Origin: Zymomonas sp.
Lineage (GTDB): Bacteria > Pseudomonadota > Alphaproteobacteria > Sphingomonadales > Sphingomonadaceae
Direction: 5' to 3'
Length of the DNA stretch: 17,051 bases
Assembly (NCBI GenBank): GCA_027489105.1
Contig: JAIYAJ010000046.1
Span: 1-17,051 of the forward strand
Shown here: in pieces, positions 6,893-14,656 of the stretch
Position numbering within the stretch: position 1 is the first letter of the stretch
Layout of the letters: each line of letters starts with the position of its first letter
Notes under the pieces: model-generated
Seen by the model: the letters and a program-made list of their open reading frames with translations, nothing else
The model's database searches: none
Told to the model about the DNA's origin: nothing
Made by a program: the position numbers and the translations under genes

Positions 6893-7918
6893 TCAATGCG
6901 CGGTCTGCGAGAGCCGGGCGCGATAGCTGTGGGGCGATTCCCCGCTCCAGCGGTGGAATGCGCGGGTGAAGTTGCTGTGTTCGGCATAGCCAAGGCGCAG
7001 CGCGATCTGGGCGATCGACAGGTCCGGCCTCGTGAGGAACTCGAATACCGCCTGCCGCATGCGGCATTCATCGAGCACCTGCTGGAACGAACTGCCTTCT
7101 TCCGCCAACTTGCGGCGCATGGTGCGGCTCGACATGCCGATCTCGCGGGCGATCCGCTCCTGTTCGATCGTCTGGCTGTTGAGGTCACGGAAAACGACCT
7201 GGGCGAGCCGCTCGACCAGCGGTGTGCTGCGACGGCGGTTGACGATCTCACCCGAAAGCCGCCGCAGATCGACTTCGGGGCCATTGCTCTGGGGCAGAGC
7301 GAGGTCGAGCATCTGCGCCGGAAAGCGGATCTGGTTGCTGTCAGCTCCAAATCTGCACGGCGCGCGCAGGACCTTGCCGATATCGCCGCGCATCTCGTGG
7401 GCATCGGCTTCGAAGGCGAACTCGATCTTGTCCCAAGCGCCGCGCGTGCCGCGCTTGATGATCTGGCCAATGATGCCGAGCGAGAACATGGCGTCGTGGT
7501 GGCGCGGCCAGATTTCGGGATCGAGAATGCGGTAGCTGACCGACGCCATGTCATCCTCGCGCTCGAAGCGAATGTCGGTGCAGTCCTGCAGCAGTGCGAA
7601 ATAGTCGACCATCCGGCGTAGCGCCGTGCCCACCTTGCCGCTGGAATTGATCGCAGTGCCGATCGGACCGAGGAGGGCAAGATCATATTGGATGCCCACA
7701 AGCCATGGAACTGCGACATCACGAGTTTCTCGGACGACGTTTTCGGAAAAGCGCACGAATTCGGCCAGTGGCATCGACGGCGCGGCCATTTGAGAATGCG
7801 AAGAGGAACTCTCCGAGAACTTCGCGTGTTGCCGGACGGCTGCCCAAGAGCTTGCGCGATCGGCGAGGATACCATCCCAGCCTTCAAGCGCAGCGGTGCG
7901 CACGGTAGCTTGCGACAT
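6893..7918 (-). CDS. AraC-family transcriptional regulator 1 (Arabinose_bd-type N-domain)
   Basis: 341 residues starting at ATG 7918, with GGGGAG 7 nt upstream; an upstream TTG at 7948 in the same frame lacks this signal. The N-terminal ~230 residues resemble the ligand/dimer domain of OruR-type AraC proteins. The C-terminal ~95 residues hold two helix-turn-helix units: IAREIGMSSRTMRRKLAEEG and IAQIALRLGYAEHSNFTRAF, ending in the usual P-x-x-Y-R (PHSYRARL). It lies head-to-head with the transporter-gabD-gabT series across a 254-bp region carrying two interleaved inverted repeats, and directly upstream of the amidotransferase gene. It probably senses a pathway substrate or intermediate and controls one or both divergent units; the ligand is unknown. 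Confidence 0.9.
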   Translation of the reverse strand: MSQATVRTAALEGWDGILADRASSWAAVRQHAKFSESSSSHSQMAAPSMPLAEFVRFSENVVRETRDVAVPWLVGIQYDLALLGPIGTAINSSGKVGTALRRMVDYFALLQDCTDIRFEREDDMASVSYRILDPEIWPRHHDAMFSLGIIGQIIKRGTRGAWDKIEFAFEADAHEMRGDIGKVLRAPCRFGADSNQIRFPAQMLDLALPQSNGPEVDLRRLSGEIVNRRRSTPLVERLAQVVFRDLNSQTIEQERIAREIGMSSRTMRRKLAEEGSSFQQVLDECRMRQAVFEFLTRPDLSIAQIALRLGYAEHSNFTRAFHRWSGESPHSYRARLSQTAH

Positions 7919-8172
7919 AAAATTTCTCCCCGACCGGTTTTTGATCAACCTTTCGTGTCGGATTCGAGCCTATCGATTCATGAAACAGTCTTATTGATCG
8001 AATCCGTCAAAGATTGACTGTTTCGATCTCCGAGCCGTGCTTTTGTGGGCGACCGGGATCGACATGCTGCATTGACCGTTCCGGCCAAGCACATCCGCTG
8101 TAGATGTGGAAATTGCGGCGAAGCGCTGCACCTCGGTCGGAGGTTGTTTCGGCGGCTGAGGGGATTTCGCAG
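7919..8172. promoter_or_regulatory. Divergent control region with two interleaved 9-bp inverted repeats
   Basis: 254-bp gap between AraC regulator 1 and the MFS gene. Dyad A is CGGATTCGA (7959-7967) with TCGAATCCG (7998-8006). Dyad B is GAAACAGTC (7982-7990) with GACTGTTTC (8016-8024). Each is perfect over 9 bp and the arms alternate A-B-A'-B'. They lie 41-106 bp from the regulator start and suit operators for autoregulation and divergent control. No sure -35/-10 elements were seen. Confidence 0.6.
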
Positions 8173-9384
8173 ATGGCTGATCCATCGACGTCCGTGGCCA
8201 AATCACCGACGCACACTGCTGTCGACGTCAACGGCGTTCCGGCCGTGACGAGTGCGATCCTGCTCGGAACGATCGGCGTCCTCTCCTTCATCATCCAGCC
8301 CGGCCTTGTGCAGGGCTTCGTGACCGAACTGGGCTTGAGCGAGCCGGCTGCGGTGGATCTGGCTGGCATCGAGATGCTGGGTGTGGCGCTGGCGACGGCG
8401 CTGCTGGCAGTGCTGGGTGGTCGGATCGACTGGCGGCATATTGTCGCAGCTGGTCTCGCTACGGCCGTCATCGGCAATCTCGGCTCGGCATTGTCCAGCC
8501 CCGGCTCCTTTGCCTTCTTCCGTTTCATTTCGGGCCTTGGCGAGGGCGCGATCATCTCGATCAGCTTTACGTTCGTCGGCATTACCCGGCGGGCGGAACG
8601 CAACGTCGCGCTCTATCTGATGCTGCTGCTGACCTATGGCGCCTTCACGCTGTGGCAGTTGCCGACAATCCTCGATGCGGTGGGCTTCACCGGTCTGTTT
8701 ACGGCATTTGCGGCACTTTCGGGCCTGGCGCTGGCGACGATTCCACTCGTTCCCCGTGCCTATATCGCCGAGGAAATGGGTAATCCCGAGGCACGTCAAC
8801 TCTCGCGCGGCCTGCTGGCCGTGGCGCTGGGCGGGGTGCTCGCGTACAACCTCGCGCAGGGGATCGCCTGGGCGGTGCTGTTCCTGGTGGGGATCAACGC
8901 CGGGATATTGGAGCAACAGGTGGCCGAAAGCCTGTTCCTCTCCCAGGTTGTTGCGGTTGCCGGAGCTCTGGCCTCGGTTTTCCTTGCTTCCTCGCTCAAT
9001 CGCAATGCGGCGATCGCCCTGGGGATTCTTCTCGGTGCAGGAAGCATTGCGCTTTTGCTGGGCCGACCCACGGTAATGTTGTTCACCTTCGGAGTCTGCG
9101 GTTTCAACTTCCTGTGGAACTTCGTATTGCCCTTCATTCTCGGGCGGATCTGCGACTTCGACACTAGCGGGCGGATGATGTCGCTTGCGATTGCGATGCA
9201 GATGACCGGACTTGGCGGAGGCCCGCTGATTGCCGCGCGTCTGATGGAAGCTAGCGGCTATGGCGCGGTGCTGGGCTTCTGCATCGTTCTGTTCTGCCTA
9301 AGCTTCGTGTTGCTGCAGATCCCGATCCGGCGTCATGCCGCACTGCTGATGCAGGCCGCGCCTGCCCTGCCTTCAACGATCTGA
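8173..9384 (+). CDS. Major facilitator superfamily transporter
   Basis: 403-residue hydrophobic protein with about 12 predicted membrane helices, beginning near residue 28 (TSAILLGTIGVLSFIIQPG). The first-half cytoplasmic loop contains GGRIDWRH, in the position of the MFS motif-A loop but not the classic form. The second half has CGFNFLWNFVLPFILGRI and GLGGGPLIAARLM. The start at ATG 8173 is chosen because GAGGGG lies 9 nt upstream and the first helix begins soon after a short hydrophilic tail; an ATG at 8104 adds 23 unlikely residues. It is the first gene of the plus-strand series and is 3 bp from the gabD-like gene, so it probably moves the substrate or a product of this pathway across the inner membrane. 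Substrate and direction cannot be read from sequence. Confidence 0.88.
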   Translation: MADPSTSVAKSPTHTAVDVNGVPAVTSAILLGTIGVLSFIIQPGLVQGFVTELGLSEPAAVDLAGIEMLGVALATALLAVLGGRIDWRHIVAAGLATAVIGNLGSALSSPGSFAFFRFISGLGEGAIISISFTFVGITRRAERNVALYLMLLLTYGAFTLWQLPTILDAVGFTGLFTAFAALSGLALATIPLVPRAYIAEEMGNPEARQLSRGLLAVALGGVLAYNLAQGIAWAVLFLVGINAGILEQQVAESLFLSQVVAVAGALASVFLASSLNRNAAIALGILLGAGSIALLLGRPTVMLFTFGVCGFNFLWNFVLPFILGRICDFDTSGRMMSLAIAMQMTGLGGGPLIAARLMEASGYGAVLGFCIVLFCLSFVLLQIPIRRHAALLMQAAPALPSTI

Positions 9385-9387
9385 ATC

Positions 9388-10812
9388 ATGGAATTGCGAA
9401 TGCTATATCCGACGCTTGTTGCGGGGGAAGGCCTCGATGTGCTCGATCCCGCGACCGAACATGGCATTGCCACGGTCAAGGCCTATTCCGCCGGGGAGGT
9501 GGCGTCTCTGATAGAAGCGGCGGATGCCGCACGACCGGCCTGGGCGGCGCGCACCGCCAGGGACCGCGCGGCGACGCTGCGCCGCTGGCATGATCTTGTC
9601 ATGGCGCGGCAGGATGATCTGGCTGCGCTGGTGACGGCGGAGAGCGGCAAGCCGCTGTCAGAAGCGCGTAGCGAGGTGGCCTATGGCGCCGCCTTCATCG
9701 AATGGTTCGCCGAAGAAGGCAAGCGCGCCTATGGTGAGACGGTCCCGAGTTTTGCGACTGACAAGCGCGTGCTGACGGTGAAGCAGCCCGTCGGTACCTG
9801 CGCTGCAATAACGCCCTGGAACTTCCCGATCGCGATGATCACCCGCAAGGTCGCTCCGGCTCTCGCCGCGGGGTGCGCGATGGTGGTCAAGCCCGCCGAG
9901 GCAACGCCGCTTTCGGCGCTGGCACTGGAGCGACTGGCGCACGAGGCGGGTATTCCGCCCGACCTGTTCCGCGTTGTGCCGACCTCCGATCCAGCAAGCC
10001 TTGGCAAGCTGTTCTGCACGCATCCGCTGGTCCGCAAGCTGAGCTTCACCGGTTCCACGCGGGTCGGCCAGATACTGATGGAGCAGGCGGCGGCCAACCT
10101 CAGCCGGCTCAGCCTGGAACTGGGCGGGAACGCGCCCTTCATCGTGTTCGACGATGCCGATCTCGACGCTGCGGCCGATGGATTGATGGCGTCGAAGTTC
10201 AGAAACGCCGGACAGACGTGCGTTTGCGCCAACCGTATTCTGGTGCAGGAGCGTGTGCATGACGCTTTCCTAGAGAAGGTGAAGGCGCGCGTAGCGGGGC
10301 TGGTGGTCGGACATGGTGCCGAACCGAGGACCACTATCGGTCCCCTGATCGATCGCGCAGCTGTTCGCAAGGTGCAGGATCTGGTGCGTGCCGCGCATGA
10401 TGACGGCGCCCACATCGTGACCGGCGGCAGGCCGTCTACCAAGGGGCCGGGGTTCTACGAGCCGACGATCCTAACGGGAGTGAAGCCGGCTATGGCCATC
10501 GCATCGTCGGAAATCTTCGGCCCGGTCGTACCGGTGATCGGCTTTTCCGATGAAGCCCAGGCCGTCCGGATCGCCAACGACACGCCTTATGGTCTCGCGG
10601 CCTACTTCTATACGCGGGACATGGGCCGGATCTGGCGAACGATGGAAGCGCTCGAATACGGGATGGTCGGCGTGAACGACGGCATCATCTCGACCGAAGT
10701 CGCGCCGTTCGGGGGGATCAAGCACTCCGGCTTTGGTCGCGAAGGATCGCGCCACGGCCTCAATGAATATCTTGAACTCAAATATTGCCTGAGGGGAGGC
10801 ATCGATCGATGA
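9388..10812 (+). CDS. gabD: Succinate-semialdehyde dehydrogenase (GabD-like), aldehyde dehydrogenase 2
   Basis: 474 residues; strong resemblance to GabD throughout, including YGETVP, ADKR-like TDKRVLTVKQPVG, SLELGGNAPFIVFDDADLD, ASKFRNAGQTCVCANR and EVAPFGGIKHSGFGREGS. Catalytic residues are Asn145, Glu244 and Cys278, with the second Cys280 of the CVC motif known in GabD enzymes. Expected reaction: succinate semialdehyde plus NAD(P)+ to succinate, or glutarate semialdehyde in the closest variants. It starts 3 bp after the transporter stop; no good ribosome site precedes 9388, and Met5 at 9400 is an alternative start. It overlaps the aminotransferase start by 4 bp (ATGA), so the two are co-translated and would act in sequence: aminotransferase to semialdehyde, then this enzyme to succinate. 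Confidence 0.9.
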   Translation: MELRMLYPTLVAGEGLDVLDPATEHGIATVKAYSAGEVASLIEAADAARPAWAARTARDRAATLRRWHDLVMARQDDLAALVTAESGKPLSEARSEVAYGAAFIEWFAEEGKRAYGETVPSFATDKRVLTVKQPVGTCAAITPWNFPIAMITRKVAPALAAGCAMVVKPAEATPLSALALERLAHEAGIPPDLFRVVPTSDPASLGKLFCTHPLVRKLSFTGSTRVGQILMEQAAANLSRLSLELGGNAPFIVFDDADLDAAADGLMASKFRNAGQTCVCANRILVQERVHDAFLEKVKARVAGLVVGHGAEPRTTIGPLIDRAAVRKVQDLVRAAHDDGAHIVTGGRPSTKGPGFYEPTILTGVKPAMAIASSEIFGPVVPVIGFSDEAQAVRIANDTPYGLAAYFYTRDMGRIWRTMEALEYGMVGVNDGIISTEVAPFGGIKHSGFGREGSRHGLNEYLELKYCLRGGIDR

Positions 10813-12107
10813 CCACGAACGCCGAACTCTGGACCCGCCGTGAAGCCGCCGTTCCACGCGGGGTCGGCTCAATGCACCAGCGCTTTTTCTCTTTTGGCTA
10901 CAATGCCGAGGCGTTTGACGCCGAAGGCAATCGCTACATCGATTTCGCTACCGGCATCGCCGTGTGCAACACGGGGCACGGGCATCCGCGCGTGATCGCG
11001 GCAGTGCGGCGTCAGCTCGATGCATTCTCGCATTGTTCCTTTCAGGTGACGCCTTACGAAAACTATATCGAATTGGCTGAGAGGCTGAATGCGATCGCAC
11101 CCATTGACGGGCCGGTGAAGACGATCTTCTTCACCACCGGTGCCGAAGCGCTGGAGAATGCGGTGAAGATCGCCCGTGCCCACACAGGGCGTCGCGGGAT
11201 TATCACCTTTCAGGGTGGTTACCACGGCCGCACGCTGCTGACCCTAGCGATGACCGGAAAGGTCCTGCCGTACAAGGCGCGATTCGGTCCGATGCCTGGC
11301 GACGTGTTTCACACCCGTTTTCCAATTCCCTATCACGGCTTTTCGGAAAAGCAGGCGATTGCGGGTATCGAGGCGCTGTTCGCTTCGTCCATCGAGCCTT
11401 CCGCCGTGGCCGCGATCGTGCTCGAGCCGGTGCTGGGCGAGGGTGGGTTCTATACGGCGTCCTATACCTTCTTCAAAGCGCTGCGTGAAATCTGCGACCG
11501 CTACGGTATCTTGTTGATCGCGGATGAAGTGCAGGCCGGATTTGCGCGTACCGGTCGTATGTTCGCTATGGACTGGGTGCGCGAGGCGACCGGCGTGACG
11601 CCGGACCTTGTAACGATCGCCAAGGCAATGGCGGGCGGCTTCCCGATCTCTGGCGTGATGGGCAAGGCTCAGATCATGGACGCCCCCGATCCGGGTGGGC
11701 TCGGCGGCACCTACGGCGGATCGCCGCTGGGCTGCGCCGCTGGCCTTGCCGTGCTCGATGTGATTGCCGAGGAGCGCCTGTGCGAACGGGCCGTGGAGAT
11801 AGGTGACCGCATCAAGGCGGGGCTCCGCGCTCTGCGCGACAGCGGAATCACTGCAATCGGCGATGTGCGCGGTCCCGGGGCGATGATTGCGATGGAATTG
11901 GTGCGCGATGGCGACGCGGCACAGCCCAATCCGGAATTGACGAAAGCCATCGTGCAAGAGGGAGCCCGTCAGGGACTGCTGCTCCTGTCTTGCGGCTTGC
12001 GCGGCAACGTCGTGCGGTTCCTGCCCGCGTTGACCATGCCCGAAGCGCTGCTTGATGAGGCACTGGACAAGCTGGAACTGTCAATCAGGCGCGCACTTCA
12101 GGCCTGA
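10809..12107 (+). CDS. gabT: 4-aminobutyrate aminotransferase (GabT-like), class III PLP enzyme
   Basis: 432 residues, the normal length for GabT. PRGVGSMH, TGIAVCNTGHGHP, FTTGAEALENAVKIARA, GGYHGRT, MPGDVFHTRFP, LEPVLGEGGFY, LLIADEVQAGFARTG and GGLGGTYGGSPLGCAA follow the family closely. PLP forms a Schiff base with Lys272 (TIAKAMAGG), with Asp in ADEVQ contacting the pyridine nitrogen. It should move the amino group of GABA or a similar omega-amino acid (such as 5-aminovalerate) to 2-oxoglutarate, giving glutamate and a semialdehyde. The start is ATG 10809, in the ATGA overlap with the gabD-like gene, with GGGAGG 9 nt upstream. Since the postulated ligase step consumes glutamate, the glutamate made here could feed back to it (inference). 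Confidence 0.92.
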   Translation: MTTNAELWTRREAAVPRGVGSMHQRFFSFGYNAEAFDAEGNRYIDFATGIAVCNTGHGHPRVIAAVRRQLDAFSHCSFQVTPYENYIELAERLNAIAPIDGPVKTIFFTTGAEALENAVKIARAHTGRRGIITFQGGYHGRTLLTLAMTGKVLPYKARFGPMPGDVFHTRFPIPYHGFSEKQAIAGIEALFASSIEPSAVAAIVLEPVLGEGGFYTASYTFFKALREICDRYGILLIADEVQAGFARTGRMFAMDWVREATGVTPDLVTIAKAMAGGFPISGVMGKAQIMDAPDPGGLGGTYGGSPLGCAAGLAVLDVIAEERLCERAVEIGDRIKAGLRALRDSGITAIGDVRGPGAMIAMELVRDGDAAQPNPELTKAIVQEGARQGLLLLSCGLRGNVVRFLPALTMPEALLDEALDKLELSIRRALQA

Positions 12108-12122
12108 TTGGCCGGATCAGGC
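12102..12122 (+). terminator. Hairpin overlapping the gabT stop; possible attenuator
   Basis: GCCTGAT-TGGCCGG-ATCAGGC forms a perfect 7-bp stem with a 7-nt loop spanning the aminotransferase TGA stop. No T-run follows, so it is not a standard intrinsic terminator. It may reduce read-through into the receptor gene or stabilise the 3' end of the message. Confidence 0.35.
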
Positions 12123-12223
12123 AAGCGTGACGGCCCGCTCCGGGCGCATCGTCGGTGCGAGCATCGAAAGGACTTGCGCCGCCTGAAACTCGCGTTCCGA
12201 TGAATGGCCCTAGGGGGGGAATC

Positions 12224-14593
12224 ATGAAGTCAGCTGTGAAGTTCATTTGCTCCGTCTCGCTGTTTGCCCTCGTTGGCTTCTCCGCTCCCGGGCTTGCCCA
12301 GGACGCTGGTGCGGTGCAGGACGCGGCCGTGACGGACGGCAGCTTGTTCGGCGAGATTACGGTGACGGCCAACAAGCGCGCCGAAAACGTCCAGAAAGTG
12401 CCGATCGCGATTACCGCCTATTCCGGCGATCAGCTTAAAGCGCTGGGCGTGACCGACGCGACGCAGATCACTCAGCAAGTGCCGGGGCTTCAGCTCAACG
12501 CATGGTCGCCGAACGTCACGATCTTCAACCTGCGCGGGATCTCGCAGAACAACTTCACCGACTATCTCGAAGCGCCGATCGCGGTCTATGTCGATGATGC
12601 CTATATGGGGTCGATCAATGGGCTGTCGGGGCAGCTCTTCGACGTCTCGCGCGTCGAAGTGCTGCGCGGACCGCAGGGAACGCTGTTCGGCCGCAATGCG
12701 ACGGGCGGACTGATTCACTATGTCTCGACCGATGCCAGCAAATCCTACCTGAACGGCTACGCCACCGCCAGTTATGAACGGTTCGATCGCCGAGCGCTGG
12801 AGGGGGCTGTTGGCGGCCCGCTTGCGGAGGGCATCCGTGCGCGTATCGCAGGGCGCGTCGTGAAGGCCAATGGCTACATCAAGTCGGCAGCAGCATTGCC
12901 GGGCGTGTTCGACGGCAACGGACAGGATCTGGGCGCGGAGAACGGCTGGTCGCTTCGCGGAACGGTGCAGGCGGATCTCGGACCGGATGGAAAGCTCGAC
13001 TTGTGGGTAAAGCATAGTGAGGACAACAATGTTGCTACGGGCGGCTATGTGTTCGACAACTGCAATCTGCAGGACAACGGCTATTGCGGGACCGATGCCG
13101 CAGGGCTTGGCAACGGCAGTGGCGGAGTGATCAATGGGATCACCGGCGAACGGGCCAGCCCATTTCAGAACTTCAGCGGTACACCGGGCTTCTTCAATCG
13201 CAACACCAATATATATCAGGGCAAACTGAGCTATGACTTCGGCGGTGTCGAGCTGACCGCGATCACCAACTTCACCAAATTGAAGAAAGACTATCAGGAA
13301 GACGGCGATGCGCTTCCGGTTGAAGTGATCGTGTTCCGTACCAATGCCCGTTACAGCCAGTTCAGCCAGGAACTGCGGCTTGCCGGTGACACCGATCGCT
13401 TGCGCTGGCAGGCGGGTGCCTATTTTCTCGATATGAAGATCAGGGGTGGGGCAGACACTGTGGGAGCACCTGCGATTGGTGCAGCGCTCGCAGCGGGTTT
13501 GCCAGGCGTTTCGCCAACGATTGCTGAGACTTATAACCTCCGTTCGAAGAACTGGTCGGTGTTCGGCCAGGCGGAATACGACTTCTCGGACAAGGTCACG
13601 CTGATCGGCGGCCTGCGCTATTCGAAGGACAGCAAGACCGTCGACTATCGCTCTGTCGTGGCCGAGGGAAGTGCCGCAGTACCGATCGCGACGGACGAGA
13701 CCTTCAGCTCAGTCCTTCCGGGCGCCAACCGTATCTCCGATGGCGACGTGGCGGCACGCGTCACACTGAACTACAAGCCGGCGAGCGATACCCTGCTGTT
13801 CGCCTCGTGGAACCGGGGCATCAAGGGCGGCAATTTCACGCTCAACGGTTATGTTACTGCTCAGACCTTCCAGCATCGGCCCGAAACACTCAATTCGTTC
13901 GAAGCCGGGGTGAAGTGGTCCAACCCGTCACGTTCGTTGCGCGTGAATGCGACGGCCTACCATTATATCTACTCCGACTATCAGGCGTTTGCGTTGATCG
14001 GCGGCGTACCGCAGGTCGGCAACAGCGATGCCAACGCCACCGGTGTGGAGCTGGAAACCTTCTTCCAGCCTAGCGACCGGTTCAATGTCAACCTGGGCGC
14101 AACATGGGAGCGCACGCACGTCGACACCGTGCAGACGGCAGGGTCCCAGTTTCTCTCGGTTCTCGTTCCGGGCGCATCGGTTCCTCAATATTGCACCGAT
14201 CAGAACGACGGGACCTACTTCTGCAATTATCCGTCCAAGTCGGTCAGTGGGGCGCAGTTCCCCAATGCGCCGCGCTTCAGTCTGAACTACGTCTTGCGCT
14301 ACAATGTCGATGCCTTCGGCGGGAACGTCGTCGCCCAGGCCGATGGCGTCTGGTACGACAAGCAGTTCCTCGAAGTGACCAACGGGCGCTCCTCGGTCCA
14401 GCCCGCGTACAATGTGACCAATGTTTCGCTCAGCTGGACCTCGGCTGATGATCGCCTCTCGGTCCAGATCTTCGGGCGCAACGTGTTCGACAAGGCCTAT
14501 CGCGCTTATGCCCTGAACCTTGGACCGCTAGGTACAACCTCCGTCTATGCCAAGCCGGCGACCTATGGGGTCAGCGCCACCGTAAATTGGTAA
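12224..14593 (+). CDS. TonB-dependent outer-membrane receptor
   Basis: 789 residues. An N-terminal signal peptide (MKSAVKF then a hydrophobic core) probably cleaves after GLA25. The TonB box is EITVTA (44-49). The plug follows (VPIAITAYSGDQLKALG; VEVLRGPQGTLFGRNATGG), then a long 22-strand-type barrel ending in aromatic Trp (YGVSATVNW), needed for barrel assembly. The start at 12224 follows AGGGGGGGAATC; an ATG at 12155 would place extra residues before the signal peptide. Sphingomonads use many such receptors for scarce aromatic or hydrophobic compounds, and its position after the gabT-like gene suggests uptake of the pathway substrate rather than iron. It is 116 bp past gabT, so it may belong to the same transcript or have its own promoter. 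No siderophore genes are nearby. Confidence 0.93.
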   Translation: MKSAVKFICSVSLFALVGFSAPGLAQDAGAVQDAAVTDGSLFGEITVTANKRAENVQKVPIAITAYSGDQLKALGVTDATQITQQVPGLQLNAWSPNVTIFNLRGISQNNFTDYLEAPIAVYVDDAYMGSINGLSGQLFDVSRVEVLRGPQGTLFGRNATGGLIHYVSTDASKSYLNGYATASYERFDRRALEGAVGGPLAEGIRARIAGRVVKANGYIKSAAALPGVFDGNGQDLGAENGWSLRGTVQADLGPDGKLDLWVKHSEDNNVATGGYVFDNCNLQDNGYCGTDAAGLGNGSGGVINGITGERASPFQNFSGTPGFFNRNTNIYQGKLSYDFGGVELTAITNFTKLKKDYQEDGDALPVEVIVFRTNARYSQFSQELRLAGDTDRLRWQAGAYFLDMKIRGGADTVGAPAIGAALAAGLPGVSPTIAETYNLRSKNWSVFGQAEYDFSDKVTLIGGLRYSKDSKTVDYRSVVAEGSAAVPIATDETFSSVLPGANRISDGDVAARVTLNYKPASDTLLFASWNRGIKGGNFTLNGYVTAQTFQHRPETLNSFEAGVKWSNPSRSLRVNATAYHYIYSDYQAFALIGGVPQVGNSDANATGVELETFFQPSDRFNVNLGATWERTHVDTVQTAGSQFLSVLVPGASVPQYCTDQNDGTYFCNYPSKSVSGAQFPNAPRFSLNYVLRYNVDAFGGNVVAQADGVWYDKQFLEVTNGRSSVQPAYNVTNVSLSWTSADDRLSVQIFGRNVFDKAYRAYALNLGPLGTTSVYAKPATYGVSATVNW

Positions 14594-14599
14594 TCGCTG

Positions 14600-14656
14600 A
14601 TCGGACGACCGATTTCATCCTGAACTGGCACCGCTTGCCCGACAGGCGGCGGTGCC
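14600..14656. terminator. Possible hairpins at the receptor/AraC 2 convergent junction
   Basis: The gap between the convergent stops is only 21 bp. ATCGG-ACGA-CCGAT (14600-14613) is a 5-bp stem, and GGCACCGC...GCGGTGCC (14627-14634 with 14649-14656) is an 8-bp stem with a 14-nt loop lying inside the regulator's last codons. Neither has a T-run, so termination is possible but unproven. Confidence 0.3.

Noticed and set aside
6701..7621. 306-codon open frame on the plus strand
   Set aside because: Antisense to AraC regulator 1 and the amidotransferase; no independent evidence of coding.
12224..14593. Siderophore receptor for iron uptake
   Set aside because: No siderophore synthesis, iron regulator or iron transport genes are nearby; the gene follows a catabolic operon, so substrate uptake is more likely, though not proven.
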